Program-made: the position numbers and the translations under genes
The notes under the pieces: generated by a model
Seen by the model: only the letters and a program-made list of their open reading frames with translations
Databases searched by the model: none
What the model was told of the DNA's origin: nothing
Part shown: one piece after another, positions 10,800 through 20,173 of the stretch
Layout of the letters: every line of letters starts with the position of its first letter
Numbering within the stretch: position 1 is the stretch's first letter
Assembly (NCBI GenBank): GCA_034096865.1
Contig: JAWQFJ010017081.1
Coordinates: forward strand, 57,501-102,405
Direction: 5' to 3'
From: Theodoxus fluviatilis
Taxonomy: Eukaryota; Mollusca; Gastropoda; Cycloneritida; Neritidae
DNA: 44,905 nucleotides

Positions 10800-12660
10800 C
10801 TATGGATCTGAAGAAAGCAGAACAGCCAGTCTTTTTCCGCTGATGAAGAACTGGCATGGATGTCCGTCGCTGTGTTCGACGAAGACGTCGGTGACATCGC
10901 AGATAATGGCGGTGCCCAAAGTCGGAAGCGCAGAGACGTCCGCACTCTGGGCATGTAACGGCTGCGGTATGGTCTGGGACGCTCTCTGTACACTAGAGAT
11001 GTCCGCACTCTGGGCATGTAACAGCTGTGGTAGGGTCTGGGACGCTCTCTGTACACTACAGATGTCCGCACTCTGGGCATGTAACAGCTGCGGTATGGTC
11101 TGGGACGCTCTCTGTACACTACAGATGTCCGCACTCTGGGCATGTAACAGCTGCAGTATGGTCTGGGACGCTTTCTGTTCACTAGAGACGTCCGCACTCT
11201 GGGCATGTAACGGCTGCGGTATGGTCTGGGACACTCTCTGTACACTAGAGACGTCCGCACTCTGGGCATGTAACAGCTGTGGTAGGGTCTGGGACGCTCT
11301 CTGTACACTAGAGACGTCCGCACTCTGGGCATGTAACAGCTGCGGTATGGTCTGGGACGCTTTCTGTACACTAGAGACGTCCGCACTCTGGAATGTAACA
11401 GCTGCGGTATGGTCTGGGACGCTCTCTGTACACTAGAGACGTCCGCACTCTGGGCATGTAACGGCTGCGGTAGGGTCTGGGACGCTTTCTGTACACTAGA
11501 GACGTCCGCACTCTGGACATGTAACAGCTGCGGTATGGTCTGGGACGCTCTCTGTACACTAGAGACGTCCGCACTCTGGGCATGTAACGGCTGCGGTAGG
11601 GTCTGGGACGCTTTCTGTACACTAGAGACGTCCGCACTCTGGGCATGTAACAGCTGTGGTAGGGTCTGGGACGCTTTCTGTACACTAGAGACGTCCGCAC
11701 TCTGGGCATGTAACAGCTGTGGTAGGGTCTATGACGCTTTCTGTACACTAGAGACGTCCGCACTCTGGGCATGTAACAGCTGTGGTAGGGTCTGGGACTC
11801 TTTCTGTACACTAGAGACGTCCGCACTCTGGGCATGTAACAGCTGTGGTAGGGTCTGGGACGCTTTCTGTACACTAGAGACGTCCGCACTCTGGACATGT
11901 AACAGCTGTGGTATGGTCTGGGACGCTTTCTGTACACTAGAGACGTCCGCACTCTGGACATGTAACGGCTGCAGTATGGTCTGGGACGCTTTCTGTACAC
12001 TAGAGACGTCCGCACTCTGGACATGTAACGGCTGCGGTATAGTCTGGGACGCTCTCTGTACACTAGAGACGTCCGCACTCTGGGCATGTAACAGCTGCGG
12101 TATGGTCTGGGACGCTTTCTGTACACTAGAGACGTCCGCACTCTGGGCATGTAACAGCTGCGGTATGGTCTGGGACGCTTTCTGTACACTAGAGACGTCC
12201 GCACTCTGGACATGTAACGGCTGCGGTATAGTCTGGGACGCTCTCTGTACACTAGAGACGGCGGCACTCTGGGCATGTAACAGCTGTGGTAGGGTCTTTG
12301 ACGCTTTCTGTACACTAGAGACGGTCGCACTCTGGGCATGTAACAGCTGTGGTAGGGTCTGGGACGCTCTCTGTACACTAGAGACGTCCGCACTCTGGAC
12401 ATGTAACGGCTGCGGTATGGTCTGGGACGCTCTCTGTACACTAGAGACGTTTCTCATCCAGGTCGCTGAGGCATCTAGCTTCGAAACGCAAACTTCCTTG
12501 TATGCAGCACTGCGGCATTCACTGCAGTCTGCAGCAAGGATCTCCCCGTTGTTAAGAGAGATACCACAGTCTGTCTGGAATGTGCTGAGGCTATCCTTGA
12601 AGAGCTCAATCGGGCCGTTCGGATGTCTCTTTACATGATCCAGTTCAAAGAAACCCCGCA
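10800..12660 (-). pseudogene. Possible repeat-protein gene relic across the 63-bp array
   Basis: On the minus strand, non-repetitive flanks on both sides of the array read like ordinary protein in the same peptide frame as one repeat frame. On the N-terminal side is FFELDHVKRHPNGPIELF, then a Cys-containing stretch with CGISLNNGEILAADCSEC. On the C-terminal side is GTAIICDVTDVFVEHSDG, then FFISGKRLAVLLSSDP and a stop at about 10800. Between them lie 21-residue units (SADVSSVQKASQTIPQLLHAQ). The frame is broken by a 1-bp deletion near 11392 and a TAG near 11728. The plus strand has the competing frame SALWACNSCGMVWDAFCTLET, open on both sides of the same deletion. I recognise no family. Strand and coding status are unproven. 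Confidence 0.3.
10933..12449. repeat. 63-bp minisatellite, 24 units
   Basis: GAGACG begins units at 10933 through to 12444. The 1,511-bp distance equals 24 x 63 minus one base, the single deletion near 11392 (CTGGAATG for CTGGGCATG). Variation is confined to about seven columns (G/A in GGGCATG or GGACATG, C/T in AGCTGY, T/G in TATGG or TAGGG, TTTCTG or CTCTCTG), mostly two-state and shuffled between units, as expected from unequal exchange or gene conversion. Because 63 is a multiple of three, three of the six frames stay open for hundreds of codons. This alone does not show coding. Confidence 0.97.
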
Positions 12661-12714
12661 TACACGGACACGGACTACGCATGCACACACATGACCATCG
12701 CACACACATAAAAA

Positions 12715-12800
12715 TACACGCACGCGCAAGCACACACACACAAGCAAACTCACATTCATACGCGCGCGCGCACACACACGCACCCCCACACACACATACT

Positions 12801-12870
<70 letters not shown>
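12715..12870. repeat. (CA)n microsatellite with CGCA interruptions
   Basis: CA-rich from about 12715, pure (CA)n for about 65 bp around 12805-12868, then CGCACGCACG. Confidence 0.95.
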
Positions 12871-12871
<1 letters not shown>

Positions 12872-13627
12872 GCACGCACACTCAAAACCTTTCTTAACGA
12901 GAAGTATGTGGAGAAACAACATCAATTACAGACAGCTCCTTTCAATAATCAAATATCGATGTCTCTGAGTGCAATCACCAGATACAATAAAGAGTCTGGA
13001 ATTCTCCTGAGTGGGAAATGCAACGCTCTACGCACCACCGGAAATTATCTTCAATCATCCTTTCAACGCGAGGGTCATCATATGTACTCTTCGCGAAGAG
13101 TCGTTCAATTTTCCGTGGTGTTTTCGTACACCCGAGAGCAAGGGAAATATACGAGGAGCGCCATTGGTTCAATCCCGCGTTCAAATGTCAGGGGATGATC
13201 CGACAATGAAAAGTAAACGGAAACACAGAGGGTTTTCCGTCTCTGTACTTTTCACCAACAGCCTCGTCCACTGAACTCTATGTTGATAGTAGGCCTATGC
13301 CTTCTTGCTATTCATTAGAAGGAAGTTTCCATTGAAAAACCAGTTGTAATAAATATCAAAGAGCATAACAAAACTTTTAGTCGACATAAGAAACATCAAC
13401 ATATATACAGGGTTGTATTCCCCATTAAGATACCTTTTCTTGGACATCTGAAGTACAGCTCTTTTAAAGTCATGGTGAAAAGTTAGGGGTGATCTTGATA
13501 CATATTTTCACGAAAACAACAGCATACTTGAAAATATCGACTACTAGAAAGTAAGTTGTAAATTAAACACCTTCCGATCTATTGATATACAGATGCTTGC
13601 ATACTACTTTCGACTTTGAACGTGCTA
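12871..13627. other. Unassigned sequence
   Basis: No recognised gene. Short overlapping frames in 13010-13270 have no domain. The segment ends at a 21-bp satellite. Confidence 0.5.
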
Positions 13628-14907
13628 CGTCACACTAGTATCGTACCACGTCACACTAGTATCGTACCACGTCGCACTAGTATCGTACCACGTCACACTA
13701 GTATCGTACCACGTCCACTAATATCGTACCACGCCACACTAGTATCGTATCACGTCACACTAGTATCGTACCACGTCACACTAGTATCGTACCACGTCAC
13801 AGTAGTATCGTACCACGTCACACTAGTATCGTACCACGTCACACTAGTATCGAACCACGTCACACTAGTATCGTACCACGTCACATTAGTATCGTACCAC
13901 GTCACACTAGTATCGTATCACGTCACACTAGTATCGTACCATGTCACACTAGTATCGTACCATGTCACACTAGTATCATACCACGTCACACTAGTATCGT
14001 ACCACGTCACACTAGTGTTGTACCACGTCACACTAGTATCGTACCACGTCACACTAGTATCGTACCACGTCACACTAGTATCGTACCACGTCACACTAGT
14101 ATCGTACCACGTCACACTAGTATCGTACCACGTCACACTAGTATCGTACCACGTCACACTAGTATTGTACCACGTCACACTAGTATCGTACCGCGTCACA
14201 CTAATATCGTACCACGTCACACTAGTATCGTACCACGTCACACTAGTATCGTACCACGTCACACTAGTATCGTACCACGTCACACTAGTATCGTCACACT
14301 AGTATCGTACCACGTCAGACTAGTATCGTAACACGTCACACTAGTATCGTACCACGTCACACTAGTATCGTACCACGTCACACTAGTATCGTACCATGTC
14401 ACACTAGTATCGTACCACGTCACACTAGTATCATACCATGTCACACTAGTATCGTACCACGTCACACTAGTATCGTACCACGTCACACTAGTATCATACC
14501 ATGTCACACTAGTATCGTACCACGTCACACTAGTATCGTACCACGTCACACTAGTATCGTACCACGTCACACTAGTATCATACCATGTCACACTAATATC
14601 GTACCACGTCACACTAGTATCGTACCACGTCACACTAGTATCGTATCACGTCACACTAGTATCGTACCACGTCACACTAGTATCGTACCACGTCACACTA
14701 GTATCGTACCACGTCACACTAGTATCGTACCACGTCACACTAGTATCATACCATGTCACACTAATATCGTACCACGTCACACTAGTATCGTACCACGTCA
14801 CACTAGTATCGTATCACGTCACACTAGTATCGTACCACGTCACACTAGTATCGTACCACGTCACACTAGTATCGTACCACGTCACACTAGTATCGTACCA
14901 CGTCACA
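13628..14907. repeat. 21-bp satellite, about 61 units, with a 168-bp higher-order repeat
   Basis: Unit CGTACCACGTCACACTAGTAT with few variants. Only two length changes were seen: a 2-bp loss near 13707 and a 7-bp loss near 14290. A variant pair (CATACCATG with CACTAATATCG) at about 14581 recurs at 14749, and a CGTATCACG variant at 14643 recurs at 14811. Both are 168 bp apart, so the last eight-unit block was duplicated. The minus strand of each unit contains TGACGTGG. The heptapeptide frames (VTLVSYH, SVTWYDT) are artefacts of the period. Confidence 0.97.
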
Positions 14908-15294
14908 GCATCATGTCACGTGACCTCCCCCTCTCGCTCAGTGCCGAAAGCGAGCTCACAAACCGGCTTCCAACACAAAGTTTCACTTTTCCATCTATAA
15001 CAAAGAGGAGGAGGGAAAAAGTATTTTGAACAAGATGTGCGGTCTGAACATATTTTTGTTGTTGTTTAGCTTCTGACAAAATGTGCACTTTTCCTTTAGG
15101 ACCCCCATTTAATGGAAAAGGGCAGTCCAAACTTGTTTCTGCCTAATTCCCAATGCCAGCTCACGTTGCCTGAATAATTTACTTGAACGACAGTCAAAAG
15201 GGAAAAAATGAAAAAAGGCATCAACCAGATGGAACCAGTCTTTGGTACTGTGGACTCGAATCATGGGGCAATGTTTCATGCCTGGTGCTGTATT
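14908..15294. other. Unassigned sequence
   Basis: About 390 bp with no recognised gene or repeat between the 21-bp satellite and a G-run. Confidence 0.5.
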
Positions 15295-15313
15295 GGGGGG
15301 GGGGGGGGGGGGG
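15295..15313. repeat. G homopolymer (19 nt)
   Basis: Uninterrupted G-run a few dozen bases before the GGTTGG array. Confidence 0.9.
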
Positions 15314-15360
15314 TGCCCAGGAATCTTGTCCCTCTTCGCCAGACTGCGTGGTTTGTTTGT

Positions 15361-15575
15361 TTATTGGTTGGTTGGTTGGTGGGTTGGTTGGTTGGTTGGT
15401 TGGTGGGTTAATGGGTTGGTTGGTTGGTTAGTTTGTTGGTTGATTGGTTGGTTGGTTGGTGGGTTGGTTGGTGGGTTGGTTGGTGGGTTGGTTGGTGGGT
15501 TGGTGGGTTGGTGGGTTGGTTGGTGGGTTGGTTGGTGAGTTGGTGGGTTGGTGGGTTGGTGGGTTGGTTGGTTTT
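15361..15575 (+). repeat. GGTTGGTGGGTTGG simple array
   Basis: About 215 bp made only of GGTT and GGGTT/GGTG words. Repeated GG and GGG runs with 2-3-nt loops give strong two-tetrad G-quadruplex potential on the plus strand. It is not the metazoan telomere repeat. Confidence 0.92.
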
Positions 15576-16499
15576 GTCTGCTTTGTCTTTGCTTGTTGGC
15601 TTCTTTGTGTATGATAATCTCAATGCGCACTTGCAAGACGTGGGACTAGGGCAGCACTGAGCTGCTCCGCTCCACGTCTGTCAGAGTTCATACGGCGGCT
15701 GCCGCAAGACAGTCTCCCCACCAACTGGAGGCGTGGTCAGACGCCTCCTGTAGCTCGACCTCGGTGACCTGCAGCAGTACCAGGTGCCACCAGGGGGCAT
15801 CTAGTGCAGATGGGAATTTCTCTCCCTTGTTGGATCCACTTCTTTCTCTTGTTGGATCCACTCCACCCTGTTTGTATGGAGGTCTGCCCCAACCCCCAAC
15901 CCACCCCAACCACCCCACCCCGCCCCCGTACATGTATTGTTTTATATAAACATGTTTGTGTGTTCTCTATTGTCGCACGAGTCGATTTGTCTGCCTGTTC
16001 TCCTGCCTGTCTCATCTCATGCAGTCTGCCTGCTAGCTTTTATGTCAGGAACTCATCAAGTTTTTCCATCGAGGAAAAAACCCACGTATGCGCACATTTC
16101 ATTCAATTAATCTTTCTCATAGCAATGGCGCAGAACTTGACTGCGCCTTTGATTTATTAGTTATGATGTCCACACAGCGTGTCGGACTGCTGCCAAGCGA
16201 GAACGAGTAGAGGATGCTGTTCGTTTTCCCACGCGAACCCAACACACAAAGGAAGGCAGTTTCTCTCGGGACTGCGATCGACAGCCCGTTTTGTATGCTC
16301 TGCTGAACACTGATACCAGCCCTTTCATCCTCGGCGGAGAATAATTCCATTTAGTATAATCGGGAATTAAATAATCTATCACCGACAAAGATTTGTCCAG
16401 ACTATTAATTTTATGCACTGGGTGTCAGTTGCACTTGAAAACTCGCTTCAGAATTAGCAGCTGTTTGCAAATGATGTAGTGGCTCACTAGCAATACTAA
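15576..16499. other. Unassigned sequence
   Basis: No recognised gene. A short direct repeat TTGTTGGATCCACT occurs twice at about 15826-15868, followed by a C-rich stretch (15880-15930). Confidence 0.45.
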
Positions 16500-17165
16500 G
16501 TCATGTGATGTGGTGTGGTGTGATGTGATACCAAATCCGCCGTGACGTGATGTGATGTAATGTGATGTGTTGTGTGTAGTGTGATGTCATGTGATGTGTT
16601 GTTGCGTTGTGTGGTGTAGTGTGATGGGATGTGATGTGTTGTATGGTGTAGTGATGTACTATGTGTTGTAGTAGTGCGATATGATGTGAGGCCCTGATGT
16701 GGTGTGTGGTGGTGTGGTATGATGTGCTGGGATGTTTCGTGTGATGCTATGTCACGTAATGTGACGGTATTTGTGTCGTGTGATATAGTGTGATGTGGTG
16801 TACTGTGATGTGGTGTGGTGTGATATAACGTAATGTACTGTGTACCTTTATGATGTAACGCGATGCAATGTGATGGGCATTATATGTACGAGTATTGTTA
16901 TGTGATGTGGCGCAATGAGATGCAATGCTACGCACCGAGATGTTTGACTTGGTGGGGATTGATCCATAATATTGTAGGATGTAGTATGATGCAATTTATA
17001 GTGATATGTTACATGGTGACCTGTGTAGTCTGACGTGTTCAGCTGTGATGCAACTTGTGTGATGGTACAAACGGGGTGTGGTATGGCATGGCGCACTTTA
17101 ACAAGGAGTGCTGTGTTGTGCTGTGTGGGGTTACATGGGATGCCGTCATGTGTTGTGAGGAAAGT
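16500..17165. repeat. Degenerate TGTGATG/TGTGGTG simple sequence
   Basis: About 660 bp of cryptically simple DNA dominated by TGTGATG, TGTGGTG and GATGTAATG words without a fixed period, becoming more diverged toward the right end. No frame is meaningful. Confidence 0.85.
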
Positions 17166-17268
17166 TGAGCTATGGTAAGATGAGCATGATCGCGCACGCA
17201 CACACGCACACTCTAGAGTTGGGACGCGTTACAATCATGGACACCGACGCTCTGTCTCTCTATGTGTG

Positions 17269-17272
<4 letters not shown>

Positions 17273-17317
<45 letters not shown>
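17273..17317. repeat. (CT)n microsatellite
   Basis: Pure CT run that ends in CATTCAAG, so it could act as an unusually long polypyrimidine tract for the possible exon that follows. Confidence 0.9.
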
Positions 17318-17320
<3 letters not shown>

Positions 17321-17325
17321 CAAGA

Positions 17326-17665
17326 GTCTCCTGCTGTAACAACGCCACCTTCCATTCCTGTCCATCATCCCGACTTGTCATCACCTTCAGCAAACAAAGA
17401 GGTTCCCCGTGGGGAGATTCACGCTGCCCTCCAAAGCGGCATGGACGAGATGGGGGAGGCTCTGACTCGCCGGATGGAAAGGATGGAAAGTGCAGTGCGG
17501 GAAGGAGTCGCCGGGGTGTGTAGTGCAATGGGTGTCGGCGGTGTCAATCAAGCTGATCGCGATGGGTCTTCACCTCCTCTCCCACCTACATCTACTGATC
17601 GACCCTCTGACTTCGATCAAGTTTTCAGGAAGATCCTCCGTGCGTTCAAGACGACCTACCGGTAG
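17326..17665 (+). CDS. Possible 3' exon with helical segment, unknown family
   Basis: Behind the CT tract and an AG, the frame reads ESPAVTTPPSIPVHHPDL, a Pro/Ser-rich start. It then has a charged helical stretch (HAALQSGMDEMGEALTRRME, MESAVREGVAGV) and a Pro-rich linker, and ends FDQVFRKILRAFKTTYR with a stop at 17663-17665. Amino-acid use is protein-like and the middle could form a short coiled coil. No start codon is needed if this is an internal or terminal exon. I do not recognise the family, and it could be a fragment of a transposon-encoded gag-like protein. The stop lies in a CTACCGGTAG repeat. Confidence 0.3.
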
Positions 17666-18149
17666 CCTACCGGTAGCCGAGCAACCGGTGTGCCCTCTTG
17701 AACGACTTGTTTTGACCCAACGGTAGCCAAGATGGCTTCCGCGATGCCTTCTCATCGCCGCGGATTGCGCTTCTCAACCAAATGAGTAAACCAGCAGCTG
17801 CAGACTGCTCGTTCCTTGTGGAACTGATGAAATACGTTAAGCTGTAGCTGTGCATGAATGCTCGGCATCGCTCGAATAGAAATTTATGTCAAAACGACAG
17901 TGCTAACTTGGTGTAAGCAAGAATGTTTCGATGCTCACTTCAAGGGAGATTACACAACAAACAAAGGGCTAATGTAAGATATAAGAGTTGCTTCCCTTAA
18001 AATTGTTTCGCTATCTGCCTTGGAAATGTTTGCTAACATCTTGCCCAGTAATTATTTCAGAGCAGTTATTCTTTTATTTTAAAAAAGTACAATACCAGCC
18101 TAACTTCTTGTAACGTCTCGCATAGGCTGGGTAATAATCACAGGTCGAA
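17666..18149. other. Unassigned sequence
   Basis: A palindrome CTACCGGTAG occurs twice in tandem at 17656-17676. The rest shows no recognised feature. Confidence 0.45.
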
Positions 18150-18561
18150 ATGCTTGCCACAGTGCATATTTGTGATGACGACTTTCTTCCTTTCCCCGAA
18201 GGCAGCCATTTTGGCTATACAGGCGCAACGGCTCTCCGGCGCGGTACGTCTGAGGACACCGTTTCGACTCCAGCTCCATGTGCTTCAGACTCGGTTGCCT
18301 ACACGCGGGACATGTTTGTCAACAAAGGCAGAACCGAGATGCGCCAGGCACCGCCAACACGACAGCTCCCTACACGGACTGCACTAAAAATATGATTATG
18401 TCGATGATGGATACCGCTCTCTTTCGTGCAGATCGTGTACATCGTGTACATCGTGCTTGCCACAACTGGGTGCCAGTTTTGATGACTGTAATAGCCGTTG
18501 TTCGCGTTTGATACAATTTGTCCGTGTTTCATTGTAATGGGCCGGTGGCCTAAACATTAAA
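18150..18561 (+). mobile_element. Retroposon 3' region with tail, locus 4
   Basis: The sequence ends AATGGGCCGGTGGCC, TAAACATTAAA (18536-18561), then (TTCG)n and a CT microsatellite at 18583-18650. The hairpin GGCC-GGT-GGCC is intact and the polyadenylation-like hexamer is ATTAAA. Upstream DNA has an 81-codon open frame but no domain, so this may be LINE 3' UTR or SINE body. The left boundary is unknown. Confidence 0.6.
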
Positions 18562-18582
18562 TTCATTCGTTCGTTTGTTCGT

Positions 18583-18650
<68 letters not shown>
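18583..18650. repeat. (CT)n microsatellite
   Basis: CT run that grows out of the (TTCG)n tail of the preceding retroposon. Confidence 0.92.
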
Positions 18651-18652
<2 letters not shown>

Positions 18653-18956
18653 GTTCAGGCTGGTTGTGTTCGAGTCGAGCTCTGAGTTAGACAACTGTAC
18701 ACCGGGACTTGTACGGTGTACTGGAGCCCCATGTTAGAGGAGAAGCTGCCTAACATCCTACGCTGTGCGGTGAGCGAACTTTTTGAGTCTCATCGTTTGG
18801 ATAATTGGAACATTGACTCAAATTCTGATTTTTACCTCTGTAACAATGGTGTGGGCGAGTCCATTCGTGCGTCGTGGTCGCCATGCAAGTTCATAATGTT
18901 TTCCCCGCCAAAACCGGAAATCCCCGTCAAAGAAGCAGCGAGACTACAGGCGTCAG
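18651..18956. other. Flank of the TIR element; weak open frame
   Basis: An 82-codon plus-strand frame (18716-18964) with protein-like composition runs into the inverted repeat of the next element. No family is recognised, so whether the element landed in a gene is undecided. Confidence 0.35.
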
Positions 18957-18983
18957 GGGTGTAATTCATGAACGTGGACTTTC
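18957..18983 (+). repeat. Left terminal inverted repeat
   Basis: 27 bp matching the reverse complement of 24554-24580 with one mismatch (GGGT versus GGGA). Confidence 0.8.
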
Positions 18984-19207
18984 GAGAGCACTGGTCTTGG
19001 ACTTTTGAGTCCCAGACTAGTCCCAGACAACCGCGTAGTCTGAGAATAGTCTGGGACTAAGCGAGTCTACGATTCACGAACCCAGACTGGGTGTTGGCTG
19101 GGATGATTGACCTAGTCTATGGGTTATTTTTAGAATGAGGAGGAATTCGCGGGGATTCCGCCCAGTGCGCAAGCGCATAGCGTACCGCTTCAAACTTCTC
19201 GTCAAAA

Positions 19208-19393
19208 GTGTCAGCCACGATCGGTAGCAAAACCTCGAAGAAAAGCCCCGATTTCACGGAGCGGGAATCGGTAGCTATCATAAAAGCGGTGTCAGCAAGA
19301 TACGGATACATTAACAGCAGCATACACACAGCCCAAGCAAACAAAAGAAGACGGACAGCGTGGGAGGAGGTGACAAATGAAGTGCGACCTGAG
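19208..19393 (+). pseudogene. Myb/SANT-like DNA-binding segment, copy 1
   Basis: The frame encodes FTERESVAIIKAVSARYGYI, a short linker, then ANKRRRTAWEEVTNEVRPEA. The E-rich first helix and the K/R-A-W-x-x-V/I-T-x-x-V third helix match the Myb/SANT-like domain of Harbinger-type accessory proteins, whose role is DNA binding for the transposase. The position equivalent to the ATG of copy 2 is GTG here (19208), so the start is lost. The frame runs from GAGGC straight into (TG)n and is truncated there. It is nearly identical to copy 2 over about 225 bp (19171-19393), implying recent duplication. Confidence 0.6.
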
Positions 19394-19397
19394 GCTG

Positions 19398-19462
<65 letters not shown>

Positions 19463-19603
19463 ACCGTTTATTAAGTTCATCAGCAAGAGGCAAACCAGCA
19501 GAAGATCAAGTTTTATAATATGGCAAGATTTCCAAGTGAGAACAATTGAAATTCAGTAAGGAAGGGATGGAACAAAAATCTGTCTTGATGAGGAAAATAT
19601 ACA

Positions 19604-19688
<85 letters not shown>

Positions 19689-19696
19689 CAGCCACA
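19394..19696. repeat. Insertion with facing (TG)n and (CA)n ends
   Basis: About 300 bp that begins TGGAG(TG)n (to about 19460) TCACCGT and ends ACAGTGA(CA)n (about 19613-19686) CTCCA. The two ends are inverted copies of each other, including the GGAG/CTCC edges and TCACYGT/ACAGTGA inner edges. It separates the two Myb copies. A single strand could fold into a hairpin with a 60-70-bp dinucleotide stem and a loop of about 150 nt. Confidence 0.85.
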
Positions 19697-19732
19697 GGCG
19701 CATAGCGTACCGCTTCAAACGTCCCGTCAAAA

Positions 19733-19930
19733 ATGTCAGTCACGATCGGTAGCAAAACCTCGAAGAAAAGCCCCGATTTCACGGAGCGGGAATCGGTAGC
19801 TATCGTAAAAGCGGTGTCAGCAAGATACGGATACATTAACAGCAGCATACACACAGCCCAAGCAAACAAAAGAAGACGGACAGCGTGGGAGAAGGTGACA
19901 AATGAAGTGCGAGCTGAGGCAAACTCATGA
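19733..19930 (+). CDS. Myb/SANT-like DNA-binding protein segment, copy 2
   Basis: An ATG at 19733 opens a 65-residue frame: a basic start (SKTSKKSPDF), helix 1 TERESVAIVKAVSARYGYIN, then SSIHTAQANKRRRTAWEKV and TNEVRAEANS before a stop. This is about the length of a single Myb/SANT-like domain. Family members usually continue beyond it, so this may be a first exon or a truncated gene. Expected role: DNA binding at the transposon ends beside a DDE transposase. It differs from copy 1 by only a few substitutions (V/A, V/I, K/E, A/P). Confidence 0.55.
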   Translation: MSVTIGSKTSKKSPDFTERESVAIVKAVSARYGYINSSIHTAQANKRRRTAWEKVTNEVRAEANS

Positions 19931-19969
19931 AACCCTGGCGTACATCGTCACACATTTTCTCAGTTACCA

Positions 19970-20127
19970 AAAATAAAGCAATTTAATCTGAGCAGTGTTT
20001 TCATAACACAATGTATTTATAATCTTTCCTGGTGTCGCTGAGGTCCGCACGTCAGCTATAAATAGAAGTGCGCGAAGCTTGAGATGCTCGGCGACCTGCA
20101 TTTCCAATTGTAAAATGTAAACGCTTT
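19970..20127 (-). repeat. Dispersed repeat, part 1 (LINE target, 3' side)
   Basis: Read on the minus strand it contains AGCTTCGCGCACTTCTATTT, ATAGCTGAC, GGACCTCAGCG and GATTATAAATACATTG. The same series lies at 37186-37280 on the plus strand. The plus strand here contains the TATA-like CTATAAATAG. It joins part 2 (24229-24265) when the LINE is removed. Confidence 0.85.
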
Positions 20128-20135
20128 CACGACCT
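20128..20135. repeat. LINE target-site duplication (right copy in LINE orientation)
   Basis: CACGACCT, identical to 24221-24228. The uninterrupted copy of this site at 37178-37185 has it once (as AGGTCGTG). Confidence 0.85.
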
Positions 20136-20173
20136 GTGTTGTTCGTCCGTCGAGTCGACGAGGACCACTCTAG

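Noticed and set aside
13616..14633. Long heptapeptide-repeat frames (VTLVSYH on plus, SVTWYDT on minus)
   Set aside because: Produced by a 21-bp satellite whose period is a multiple of three; open on both strands, with no start context or flanking exon.
15361..15575. Telomeric or interstitial telomere repeat
   Set aside because: Words are GGTT and GGGTT without TTAGGG; not the metazoan telomere motif.
20050..20070. Host promoter from CTATAAATAG
   Set aside because: The motif is part of a dispersed repeat also present at 37140-37280; it may be an element promoter, but nothing shows activity.
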